64,000 nt of DNA from Panopea generosa (lineage: Eukaryota > Mollusca > Bivalvia > Adapedonta > Hiatellidae). The position numbers were made by a program, and so were the translations under genes. Numbering within the stretch: the first letter of the stretch is position 1; every line of letters begins with the position of its first letter. The notes under the pieces were generated by a model, which saw only the letters and a list, made by a program, of their open reading frames with translations, was not told where the DNA came from and did no database searches. Shown here piece after piece: positions 39,311 through 50,419 of the stretch. Where the stretch lies: contig CM055901.1 of NCBI GenBank assembly GCA_029582155.1, positions 50,163,206 through 50,227,205 on the forward strand, read 5' to 3'.

Positions 39311-39560
39311 ATAAGTAAATTAGTAAGTATGTAATATAGTTAGTAAGTTAGTTTCCTTCTATAATTTTTTATATATTATTGTTAAAGTGCCCTTGAACAC
39401 TTACTGTGTCTACCATCTTTAGATTGTGCCAATTGGGGGTGTTCTACAAAGGATAGTAACATTGTTTATATAATTTTCTATGAGGGATAGTTAGTTTGTC
39501 TTACAGTAAAAATTACTTTCATATTTTTTTCATGAAGAAAAGTTAGTATATCTTTATAAT
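38330..39560. repeat. Duplicated 210-bp segments flanking the 41-bp array
   Basis: The sequence at 38330-38550 recurs at 39345-39560. Both contain TTTAGATTGTGC, GATAGTAACATTGTTTATAT with TAATTTTCTA, GAGGGATAG, and GAAAAGTTAGTATA. With the AGTATAAGT blocks that precede each, this is a tandem duplication of roughly 1 kb, diverged by many substitutions. Confidence 0.85.
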
Positions 39561-40289
39561 TTTTTTTTACAATACATAGCAAATGTTGTACAAGGGATAA
39601 TAAGTAAGCTCTTGGAATTTACAGAAATCTATGATTAATAACATCTCTATAGAGTCATGTTTATAATCAACCGTCTGATAGACAGATAGCATATATACCC
39701 ATTTACATAGTGACAAACTAATCTGGAATCTATTATACCCAGAAATATTCCCTGGCTTTATGGGCATAAAAAATGGGATGTTGAGCCACTTTACATATTT
39801 GGTAACCAGATGCTTAATTCATGAAGCTCTCATAAATCTGAGTTTATTTAACTGTGCCCTGCCATATTGATTAATTAACTAATGTTCTTTAACCCATGTT
39901 ACATCGGTTCACAGAAAACAACAAATCTACAAAATGTATGTTTGTTGTTTTCAATGAACTGAGGTCACAAAAATGTATTTCCTTAAAACATAGAAACAGT
40001 CAATCTCCCCAACCATTTCTCTATGACCACCCATATTGATTTTATTTCTGTTGTTTTTTTTACTGCAGTTAAGAATCATATGCAACAAATGACAGGTTAT
40101 ATATAGCACATATTGTTGGAGGAAGAACTGAGAATGAATCTGAGTAGAGCCACTGCCCATAAGTAACTAACTTTCTCTTATTCAGATTTTGGATCAAGCT
40201 GGGCTAAAATCCATGACCTCAGCTGTGACTGAGAGATAAGTAATCTTTAGATAGCACCTCAGGTCACTCAGCCAGTTTCAGGACCTCAG

Positions 40290-40835
40290 TACCCTTGTTA
40301 TTCCACATACTAGACAGTGGGCTGTGACCCCATCTTCTGTAACTATTTCACATACTAGACAGTGGGCTGTGACACCATCACCTGTAACTAATTCACATAC
40401 TAGACAGTAGACTGAGACCCAAGTTCCCCTGTAACTATTTCACATACTAGACAATGGGCTGTGACCCCATCCCCTATACCTATTTCACATACTACACTGT
40501 AGACTGTGACACATCCCCTGTAACTATTTCACATACTAGACAGTGGGCTGTGACCCCCACCCTCCTGGAACTATTTCACATACTGGACAGTAGACTAATC
40601 CAAGTTCCCTTGTAACTATTTCACATACTAGATAGTAGACTGTGACCCCACCCCCTTGAACTATTTCACATACTAGACAGTGGGCTGTGACCCAACCCTC
40701 CTGGAACTAGTTTACATACTAGACAGTTGGCTGTGACCCCACCCCCTCGAACTATTTCACATACTAGACAGTGGGCTGTGACCCCACCCCCTGGAACTAT
40801 TTCACATACTAGACAGTGAGCTATGGCCCACCCCA
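40290..40835. repeat. Minisatellite, unit about 45 bp, about 12 copies
   Basis: The unit is TATTTCACATACTAGACAGT followed by GGGCTGTGACCCCACCCCCT. It is unusually GC-rich for the window, with a C-run and a variable joint. It is intronic. Confidence 0.92.
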
Positions 40836-41395
40836 TGTAATTAACCAAAACATGGTTAATGAATATCAAATGAAGCAATGAGTAGGCTTGTATTTATATC
40901 AAATTCTATTTATGTTAACTTAACGCCCATGGAATAAAATGTCAACCAGTCAAGTTATTTTTAATCTCCAACAAATCATGTTATAAAGAGTTGGTTAAGC
41001 ACCATGGAAATAACCCTGTCATCAAATACCAAAGTTTCACATATTGGCAGATGATAATTATCTTTTGTTCCTGAGAGTTTAATATTTCAGATGCATTCTT
41101 TCCTAATATCTTAACAATTTCAGTTATCATATAGGAAAACAACAGTTATATCATAATGTCCTCTAAAACGATATATCACAAAGCAAAATAAAAATTGATT
41201 CACAACAATTTAATTCAATTTGCATAAAACAATTTTTTTTTCTTGTGGATTTCATTATATGTAAATAAAAACAACAGTTAGAAGTTAGATGTGATTCATG
41301 AATGAGTAAATGCCAGGAAAAAGGAAATGACACACACAGAATGGTAAAGAGCATTAAATAGGTAAACGTGACCAACATAAATAACAAGTCAGATT

Positions 41396-44300
41396 ATAGT
41401 AGGCCATCCAAAAAGCGAAATGACCCTTATTTTAACTTTTGATGGCAATTTTTAGTAGAATTGTTTTAGTACCATAACATTATTCCCAAATATGTACAGC
41501 ATCGTGTGATGATGGATGCCACTCATGAAATTGCGTTTTAAAGTCACAGTTGAGGTCAAAGGTCAATCAGATGCAAAAATTAACAAAACAGTATTGTATA
41601 TAAATTATTGTCACTAAAGTTACAATTATGTTGTTTTATATATTTTTTCTGTAATGACATGTTGTTTATAGACTATTAGACAATATAGCCAAATAAACAA
41701 AATTTTATTTGAGTAATGTAGGCCTCCGGCCCATAATACATTTTTAAACACATAGTAAACATGGAATCTAACAAATAAACAATCATAATACGAACATTAT
41801 AATTTCAATACAGTTTTGATAAAATGAATGCAATATATTTATTTATATATATATATATTTTTTTTAATTTATTGATGGTTCTGTTGTTTTGCTCGTGGTC
41901 AATGTTTGTGTCTATCTTATTTCAAATATTGAAAAAAAGAAAAAAGTAATACATAATTTCGAGATTTAATTCAAGTCATTATGTTTTAAGTCATTTTGTT
42001 TTAAGATTGGAGGTAAAGAGTTCATTTATTAAACATCTCAAATACAAACTTTGCCAGTTTGATTATCTTGTCAGAATTGGCTGTGCTCATCAAACTGTAG
42101 AATTCATATACATTATGATAGTTGTGATCGTTATAACTAATAATAAAACAGTGTAAAGGACGATGGAGCATCTATTTAAAGGATATTGAAGCATGTCTGT
42201 CTTTCTGCTTGTTTTTATACGAGTCGAAAGTACAATAAGTACATTTAAAATGTAGACAATTTCAGTAGTTGTTGTTTATTGCAAATCTGCAATTTGTTAT
42301 TAACCTTGAATTTTATACATATCTTTGAAGATAAATACTAAAATTAACTCTAAAAGTTAAGTGTTCGCTTGGACGTCCGTATGTTCTTCACAATACGATA
42401 ATACACTGGTGCATATTTTTTTATCATGTATTCTTTTCCAATTGAAACGCGATTTAAGGAGAAATAACAATTACGAATAAATATACTTTAGATTAAAAGT
42501 AAATGTAAAAGAAAGAGAGTTTATGTTATGATGTAATCAAATTACCTTAATTGTACGTAAAGCTAGTAAAACTTGTCCTACCATATATAAATATGCCTCA
42601 CAAAGTATCTGAGATTCGAAGAAAATTACTTGTTACCTCCAGTATAGAAGTTCTTGACAGAAATGACAGTTTTGATCGTGACACTTGATTGAAACTTTTT
42701 ATGGCATAAAATTTGTTAATGTGTATTCACTTCCAAAAACAAAATTAATAAACTCAAAAGAAAAATGGGATCTCCTGGACCTTCTATTATAGTAGTGTCG
42801 AAGAAGAGTTGAAAGATGCTCCTGTCCATTCAGAAACTTTAGCAAAATATAACCAACTGATTCGAGTTGTTGCATTTTATTTCAGTCGGAAGATGTAAAA
42901 CAGTTACACTGTATAAGAGTAGTAGTTTTCAAGAATATTGTTGCGGCTGTAAATGAACTTCTTGCGTCCGAAGTAAAATACATTCTAAAATGTCTAAGTT
43001 TAAAAAACAAATTGTGAAGTATGAGAATACTATCAAAGATGATACAGTAATGACAGAATTATGAGGATTTAGTTCCGGTGATTATTGGTGGTGACTGGAG
43101 TAGCTATATTACAAGGAAGCGGGTATTAAATCAGACTGTCCCAAGCAAATATGAGGATCGTTCTATGAAGACGTCAAAAAAGCTACTGACCCAAAGCACA
43201 GTTTATTAGACCATCGTATATGCGTCTGATTTTGGGTCATATACTGATTTATCTGATAATGTTTCAAGTATTCTAGAACCATATGAAAGTATACTTATAC
43301 AGGAAAGTGTTGACTGCTGCTCAACAAGTAAGAGGTGAGATAGGCATGATTCCCTTCGGGAAGGAATAGACATTGATTATGTAGACAAGGTAATTCCTGG
43401 AAGGTTCTTTCTCTATCTCGCCTGCTATTTGGTGGTATGACAATTATTCTAGATGGCAATGCTGAAGTCAGAACCTATGCAGAGAACTGTTACGTTTGTA
43501 TACTAGCGCAGGAGATATAGTATTTGGCGTATCTAACGGCATACACAATCTCAAGATATTGGCCTTGGACATGCTCTTCACAAGACAGCTTGTTCTGAAA
43601 TAAGTGTCAGTCTTTTCCATGCTGTGAACCACACTGTTATAAATATTATCAATAGAATTGACAACTTAATTGTAAATGACAGTCTTGGGATGTATATCGA
43701 AAATGGATATGATCTGTTTATGTCCTGTGATAATATTGGTGCTGTTGAAGCAACGTTAGATGAAAGAAACATAGTTAACAGCACAATATGGTGGTTGGGA
43801 AATACAGTCAAACTCTAGAGAATATTATGTGGGTACTAATACCAGAACTTAATAATTGGGCAAACATGCTTCTGCTGATACTATGAAAACTATACAATTG
43901 GATAAAGCAATGATGGTAGGCTATATCCAATAAATTGACCTGACAACATAAATGCATGTAGTTGGTACACACAATATAATGAAACACGTTAAATAGCATA
44001 TATTCGGAATATTTGAATAGATAATTAGCAAAATAGTCAAAATGATATGCAAACAGTTCCGACATGGAGAGCTAACAATGAATTAAGCAGTCCAGATATA
44101 CTGCCAATGACAACTATAGGAATGCTTCCAATACTACAATACTCTTTAAATAAACTAAACACATTTACTACTGTTATCAATATATTTGAAGAAATTTCAA
44201 ATCATATTGGTCAAAGTAACACACTTATCACAGCAGATCAGCCATCCATTCTAAAAAAAATAACTTGTATGCGGCAATCAAGACCTGTTTACTTAGATGA

Positions 44301-45687
44301 TATGAAGTCTCTCGAAAGACAGCACCAGATATGTGTGGGAAATATAAAGATAGGATTTTTAGAGTCAAAAGGAGCAAAATCACTGAACACTGACCAAGCA
44401 ACAAGCTGGATGAAAACATTTGTAACATGAACAATAGGAAAAAAGGAATCACACAAAACGACCAAGCCAGAGACAAATTCTGTGTCACTTTGACAACTCA
44501 GTCAGATGTGTTAGTGAAGTCACTATAAGGAGAAAGTGATGCAGAGGAAGACCATACCTACACTAGATATGATTGTCTGCCTTTAGGAACTGATCTTGAT
44601 GAGTCTGATGTTCAAGTTTTGATCAAACATATGGATACTTTTGACATTTTTTTAGTATGATCCTTTGAAGAAAAAAACAAAACATTTGCAATGATATATG
44701 ATGTTTCAAACATGCAGAAAGTTCAGGTTGTTAAAGATGACAGAAAACTACTTCAGAGTCTATCAAACATTTAAATGTTTAAACATATCTTTGTCAGCTG
44801 TAAATGCTAGCTGAAATGTAGAAATTGGTTCTGTGCTGAAACACAAGTTGTCCTTGGTACCTCTGCCAGTTGCTAGGGTTGTATGATTTAGAAATTCTAC
44901 CACAAAGACTGAATTATTGAATGTCTCTGAATATGAAGTGATTTTAACTTGATGACTTTCCCAATTCTTAACTGAAATGATACATAGTCATTGATAGTCA
45001 CACTATGATTCAGGCTTTTGGAATACACGCTATCCGAATAGTTACTTTCTGCATTCTAACAAATAACCTTATTATATAACAACGTATTTACTAGTATACT
45101 AGTGTATATTAAAATGACTATAGATCATTAGCTTTCTTTGTTGAGCAATATCAGAGAATATTAACTATTTCTATACCGCTTATAGTTTTGTCCGACTTCT
45201 ATTGTGACCTCATGAAGCTCTTTCCTTCTATTTTAATATGCTTAATTTATCATAAAGTTTGTTTATGTATTCACTTCATTTGATTTAAAATACTTGCCTG
45301 TTCTTAATTATTGGAAGCTTGCATTTCACAAGAAATTCAAATTTCATAAATTTTACCCACTTTTTGACCTTTGACCTCAATTTGACAACACAATTTTTAA
45401 TATATTTTTTTCATTTTCCTTGTAGTTGCTTACAAGAGACATATTTCTATAGTTTTCAGTTCAATAAATAAACAAATATTTTAACAAGACAGTTTCTTTA
45501 ATTCTATATATCAATTACTGCACCCAGTTGACCTTTGACCTAATTTTGAGATTATGAGGCGATTTCATGATTGGCATCCACCCTCACAGGTTTGTATACA
45601 TGCCAAGGAAGACATTTAGCATGGATGCCAAATTCTACTCAAATTTGCCATCAAAAGTTTTTTTCCTGTGTTTGGATGGCCTACTAT
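41396..45687. mobile_element. Degenerate 4.3-kb DNA transposon with long inverted ends, superfamily unresolved
   Basis: The left end ATAGTAGGCCATCCAAA matches the inverted right end TTTGGATGGCCTACTAT. Similarity in inverted orientation continues inward for at least 200 bp: TTTTGATGGCAA, TAGTAGAATT or GAGTAGAATT, GGATGCCA then TCATGAAAT, and AGGTCAAAGGTCAA. The target duplication is unclear; the flanks are ATTAT and ATTAG if the end is AGTAGG. The interior holds broken coding sequence on the plus strand (see 43080-44430). The whole element lies in the Ig1-Ig2 intron. Confidence 0.82.
43080..44430 (+). pseudogene. Broken coding sequence inside the 4.3-kb transposon, unknown family
   Basis: Plus-strand fragments in several frames look like eroded protein sequence. 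Examples are VIIGGDWSSYITRKR near 43080-43130, GLGHALHKTACSEISVSLFH near 43565, the frame 43624-43818, and a 127-codon frame 44047-44430 containing SSPDILPMTTIGMLPI and TLITADQPSILKK. Stops and frame changes separate them. The ADQP stretch recalls a family of uncharacterised transposon-linked proteins in invertebrates, but that is from memory and weak. It is probably the dead transposase or accessory gene of the element. Confidence 0.45.
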
Positions 45688-45834
45688 TAGGAGACATGTG
45701 ACTTACCGCACATTTCAAGATTCTTTTTTTGAACATCATTTTGAGGAAATGTGTTGTTTCTTTTTAAAATTACAATTTAGTGAAAAAGAAAATAAAGGAG
45801 AAACTTGAAGGCAAGAAACTTTTGCAGCACTCAC

Positions 45835-46128
45835 CTTCACTGGGATACACATGCAATGAAGCATTTTCACGCGCAACACCGTGATCATTGGTTGCAACGC
45901 ACGTGAAAACAGTTGTATCCTTTCTTGCTTTCACAGGTTCAATCCTGAGCACTGAACCATGTGGCATATCGATGATATGGTAACGTTTACGATTTAAATG
46001 GATCACTTTTCCTTCCTTCTCCCAGTTGAATGATGGCGCTGGGTGACCCGACGCCTTGCAGAAGAAGCTTACTATCATATCCTCCGCCACTTTCATGCTC
46101 TTTGGCGCAAATGTTATCTTGGGGGCAG
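45835..46128 (-). CDS. Lar: LAR-type RPTP exon: first immunoglobulin domain (Ig1)
   Basis: This 294-nt phase-1/phase-1 exon encodes APKITFAPKSMKVAEDMIVS, then FFCKASGHPAPSFNWEKEGK and onward to FTCVATNDHGVARENASLHV and YPSE. Both disulphide cysteines, the core tryptophan and the GSVLRIEPV strand match LAR Ig1. The acceptor is TATTTTCAG before 46128 and the donor is GTGAGT after 45835. In this family, lysines in the C-D region bind heparan sulfate. Here that loop reads NWEKEGKVIHLNRKRYH, with a basic NRKR cluster but an acidic residue between the first lysines. A sequon (NAS) is present. The identification is firm. Confidence 0.95.
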
Positions 46129-46577
46129 CTGAAAATACACAAAAAATAATCTTGTTAACATTTTGAAATCAATATTGTTATTGTCCACCAAAGAATGGTT
46201 ACCATGGACACTGACAACATTTAAATCACATTGATGTCTAGGTCAGAACTGACGATAGGTCATTTCTCAGCTAGCTTTCCTCAAAATCTGTTTGAAATAA
46301 AAACTTACAATACAAAAAGAAGTCACATCTGAAAATAACATCTACAACCAAATTATAACTGAAACAGAAGTTTTAGATTTTAACTAAACTGAAAAAACAA
46401 CCAAAAAGCCTATAACATGTTCTAAAATGGACAACATCATCTTCTTTCATATTAACTTGAGACTTTTCTCTATCTAAACATTGTTAAATTCAAGCAATAC
46501 CTTCTAACAACATTAAAGAAAACATTGTGGCCATATTTTTAAAACTGTTAAGTTGTTTTATTGTTCAATCTTAAAAG

Positions 46578-46968
46578 TACAGTCAAACCTGTGTAAGTGG
46601 TCACCTCTATTTAGAAGCCACTTGTCTTAAGCAGCCACATTTGCTATTTCCCATTCCTATGCTTTCAGAGCAAATGAACTGTATCAAGCAACAACTTGTC
46701 GTAACCCTTTACTTCATATAGACGCCTTTGGACACTTCTATTATAGAGGCCTTTGGACAGCTAGTATAGAAGACTTTTGAATTATTGGGTGAATTATGTT
46801 TATATTTACTGACTAAGTAGTGGAAAACTGTGCAGGAAGAGTTGCACTGTTTTCAAAGACCTTCTGATATTGGTGTGGGAAAACGCATATTCTATGGGGT
46901 AAAGGGTTAAAAGGCCAGTTTTGCTCAATACTTCCCTTGAATGGCTGCTTAAGGCAGGTTTGACTGTA
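46578..46968. mobile_element. MITE with ACAGTCAAACCTG ends, carrying a nested insertion
   Basis: The outer element 46580-46966 starts CAGTCAAACCTGTGTAAGTG and ends GCAGGTTTGACTG, with TA on both sides. The inner stretch 46702-46909 is a second copy of the MITE at 5010-5208, so the outer element was hit by another transposon. Without it the outer element is about 180 bp. The arms TTAAGCAGCCA and TGGCTGCTTAAG continue the inverted match. Confidence 0.8.
46702..46909. mobile_element. MITE-like repeat (copy 2), nested
   Basis: It is bounded by TAACCCTTTACTTCATA and the inverted TATGGGGTAAAGGGTTA. It matches the 5010 copy, including TGGGTGAATTATGTTTATAT, GCACTGTTTTCAAAGACC and GGAAAACGC. It is inserted inside the outer MITE. 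Confidence 0.78.
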
Positions 46969-48611
46969 TCTCATCCTTTTTAAACTTTATGATAAGTTTT
47001 GGTATTTTTTGTTCATTTTATAGAAATATTCCATAGCTCAGCTGTTGTATATATGACCCATATGCATTATGTTCTATATGGCATTATTGATAAACATGTA
47101 TAATAAATATATAATTATATTAATTTTTCCACATAATGCAAGCTGCAATATCAGTTCTTAAAGAGAACAGCTGCAGTCATTCCCAGAAAACAACAGACTA
47201 TCATCTGTGTGATAAAATATGACCACAATCTGCTTCTGTTTCTATATTGATGGTGCAGCTTTAATTCTAAATCTTGATTTTCATCTTTGTTTTTTTTTTA
47301 AATAAATTTATGAAAGTTGGTCATAAAATTGACCAATGATAATAACCTTTCTCCAAAACAACATATCTGATTGGCTGCTTCAACACAGAGTATTAGACCA
47401 ACTGCCAATGAGTATTACATTTTTCTCAAAAATTAAATGCAAATTTTCTTTTTTAATAACACCAGAGCTGTGTTCAGCTCTAAATGAAAACATTTACACA
47501 GTTACCCTGTTCATAAACAAATGACCAAAAAAAAAATTAAAAAAATTACTGAACCCAAATAAATGTTTAACAAACAGTAAATTGGACAAATTTTAGCTCA
47601 GCTTTCTGATTCACCTTAAATCATATGTTTAAACCAAGGACTTGTATGGAAGGATAGGAAAGTTACATCTCTACTAAATGTTGATAAAACAGCACATGAA
47701 GAATAAATATTTTTTTGCAAATTAATCATCAAGATTTCACACATAATTGATTTCTTATAAATAAAATGCAAGCTTTAGGTAACCTTAGATACTATCATTG
47801 CAGTTTGTTGTAAAATTGTGATTTTTTAAAAAAAAATTTAGTTGCAGTATACAAAGTTTTTTATCATAAGTACTTCAACAATTTTAAACACAATTACCTG
47901 CAAACAGTCTGACATTTTATAGAGAATTTCATAGTGCAAAGAAAGAATTTTGACTTGTATTTCTGAGATGAGTGGAAGTTAGGATATATGAAAACAAGAC
48001 TTTGTGAGCCTTTGTAACATTTCAATGAGTTACTTTTCCTCCCCCAGGTAAGTCCTTGATTAAACACACTTGTGAAGCTACTTCCAAACTTTAAATTGTC
48101 AGGTTCAACATTTACTACTGCTGACACAACATTCAGCTGATGTTAAGGTTAATATTTAATGCCAGCTAACTCATTACAAGTTTGAACACAGCCCTGGATG
48201 AAAGGTTACCAAGATAACCACTTATCTATATCTTTTATATTCAGTTTAATATTAATAAATCCCACTATAGACAATTCTGAATCAAAATTATAACCTATTT
48301 TTTGCTAACATTAACATAACATTTTGTATTATATTTTTTTTTGCTGATATTTTTTTTCTTTTTGTCATTGCATTGATGGTGAGATTTGCCATTGACTTTA
48401 CACAATCTAAAAAAATGGGAAAATATTGAAAACTACAGGCAGTTGGCCTAGTAATATATATATACAACAGACAGTTTTTATAACATTTTATATTATAAAC
48501 CTTTGATGCCTTCATTCTAACAAAATAATTAATTTTAATCTGATCCATTTCAAAAACTATTTTACAAAATTTTAATCTGTCTGGCTTATAGAAGAGACCA
48601 CTGCAGTAAAG

Positions 48612-49317
48612 TACACTCGGGTCCCGTTATAACGCGGATCTTGGGGTCCACAAAATGAAACCACACTATACGTTATAGGAATAATTACCTTGAAAAAGTT
48701 GGTTATTCACACCTATTGTGCTGTCCAACTCTTATGTGAATGGTAATGTTTGCATTGTTATGTGATATGATATATATTTGGTTACAACTGATACACTTAC
48801 ATATGTATATAATTTTTAAAAAAAGAAAAGAAAAACGTTTTGATAAAATTGGCAGCTTACACATCCGGAAGTAGAAATGGTGTCTGTATAAAAACTTGTA
48901 CATGGTTGCTTGATCACATGATCACTCCACAATACAAAGTCTGCAAATTTGGCACACTTAGCAATTATTGAATCACTCTGATTATTACAAACTGTTAATA
49001 CTCAATGATGATATGAATCTAGCAATGAAACTATCCTTTAAACCATTATTAGGCAAAGGTTATAACAGTTTGTTCTAATCAAGGCAAATTGGTGAGTAGA
49101 AAATGAGAGATGACCAAATCAAAACATGGCAACTATATTATATATTGTTTGGTTGTCATTTTGTTATTTGGTCATTCACACAGATTTTTAAGTTCTATAT
49201 CATGACATCCCCCAATCCACCCCATCCCCACTGCTGAAAAAATGGGAGCCAAGTAAAAATCACGTTGTAACGGAATTTGCGTTATATCAGACAGCGTTAT
49301 AATGGGACCGCAGAGTA
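48612..49317. mobile_element. Pogo/Tigger-like non-autonomous DNA element (702 bp)
   Basis: The element 48614-49315 lies between TA dinucleotides. The left end reads CACTCGGGTCCCGTTATAAC and the right end inverted reads CTCTGCGGTCCCATTATAAC. GTTATAACG-type termini with TA duplication are typical of pogo/Tigger elements. Further inward, CGTTATAGG and CGTTATATC recur. No transposase is visible. It lies about 360 bp from exon B. Confidence 0.82.
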
Positions 49318-49676
49318 CACAATAATAATCATTTAACTTTTTTCTTTCATAACACTAAAAGTGAATACTAATCTTCACCTTTATTGTACAATGTATCAAC
49401 AATTTTTATGAATTTTTTTATAAATCCTTTCTTGAAAATAAATAAATAACAAAAAAAGTGAGAGAGGCTGCAGTGTGCCTCTTCTATATCACCCTAATTT
49501 CTTAAATATTTTAACTTTTATATAAAAAATATTTTATTACAAACATAAATATGTCACCATGGTCCCAAATTTTATGACACTGTGCAAATACAACAGAAGC
49601 GAATAGAAAAGATATATTCTGAAATGTGCTTCGAGCGTAAATTTAGAAGGCTTCTACTGCCGTCATTATTACTTAC

Positions 49677-49739
49677 GAGTGGAAGTATCGTGGTACTCGA
49701 AAAATTCAAATTCAGAATCTGCAGTCATAGTATGATTTC
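49677..49739 (-). CDS. Lar: LAR-type RPTP alternative N-terminal exon B (63 nt)
   Basis: This small exon has acceptor TTGAATTACAG before 49739 and consensus donor GTAAGT after 49677, phase 1 at both ends. After the split first codon it encodes NHTMTADSEFEFFEYHDTST, and the last base begins the next codon. Spliced to Ig1 it gives DTSTPAPKITF. It contains a sequon (NHT) and an acidic-aromatic stretch around one tyrosine, a plausible sulfation context. It closely resembles exon A (shared N-x-T, ADS, FEFF, acidic-Y), which implies tandem exon duplication with the peptide conserved. No signal peptide is present, so it must be internal. No transcript evidence is available here. Confidence 0.72.
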
Positions 49740-50353
49740 CTGTAATTCAAATATTTTAGTTGTTACCATATGTATCATATTATATAATACAGATTTTCAT
49801 AATATGCTGTTAGCTATTATTTGTTACAATTAATTTTGTAAACATTTTTACATTCTCTTGTGCATTATGTAATGGATCTTATATTTTAATCTTATTCGGT
49901 TGTGCATTAAGTTATGCATTATTTATTACAATTTCACTTATCTACGCATACATTTGGGCTATATGTTCTTATAGGGATATTCGAGACAGAATGCACAACT
50001 CTTGTTTAGCATATTAATCTACTGAATCATCAACCTGGTTATTTTTTGGTTATTTATAAAGAAAAAAAGTGAAAGTTTCGCATGGAAGATAGCATTACAT
50101 AGTGCCTTGAAGCTATTTACACTTAATGCCATTTTTTTGCCTTTCAAAATTTTGATAATTAACAGAAAACATTTTAAAACCAAAAAAATAAAATTAAATT
50201 GTCACTTCAGGCGTTCCAGATGCAGCTTTGTATTTTTTTCTTTAATGTATTAATTTTTTTTTCTACAAGGGATAATGAATGAATAATAGGATTATTAATT
50301 ATACATTGTACTCTTTATAGAAATGTAATGCAAGTGCAACTTTCCCTACTTAC

Positions 50354-50419
50354 GCGTTAACTGGTCAAGGTAGTCGAAAAACTCAAATTGTAGGTTATTA
50401 GAATCTGCGGTATAGTTAC
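50354..50419 (-). CDS. Lar: LAR-type RPTP alternative N-terminal exon A (66 nt)
   Basis: This small exon has a strong acceptor (CCCTTCTCTACTATACAG) before 50419 and donor GTAAGT after 50354, phase 1 at both ends. After the split first codon it encodes NYTADSNNLQFEFFDYLDQL plus T, with the last base starting the next codon. Spliced to Ig1 it gives DQLTPAPKITF. Spliced to exon B it gives an arginine at the joint and keeps the frame. The frame also stays open upstream to about 50550, but that part has intron-like composition and a polypyrimidine tract. It is the paralogue of exon B, 615 bp away. Its function is unknown; its position is an N-terminal extension before Ig1. Confidence 0.72.

Larger units (their letters stand above)
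27017..45834 (-). other. 18.8-kb intron between Ig1 and Ig2 exons
   Basis: This intron is dominated by seven minisatellite arrays and a 4.3-kb degenerate transposon, listed separately. Stretches at 27.1-28.8, 29.5-30.6, 34.5-36.4, 39.6-40.2 and 40.9-41.4 kb are AT-rich without a convincing gene. Plus-strand frames of 63-96 codons at 29.8-30.3 kb match nothing I recognise. Confidence 0.8.
46129..49676 (-). other. Intron between exon B and Ig1
   Basis: This AT-rich intron carries a nested MITE pair (46580-46966) and a pogo/Tigger-like element (48614-49315). A minus-strand frame at 47894-48127 is open for 77 codons and is preceded by GTAATT, but it matches nothing recognisable. Confidence 0.75.

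Noticed and set aside
40290-40835. Regularly spaced repeats resembling a CRISPR array
   Set aside because: The spacers are not unique sequences; this is a continuous minisatellite in an animal genome.
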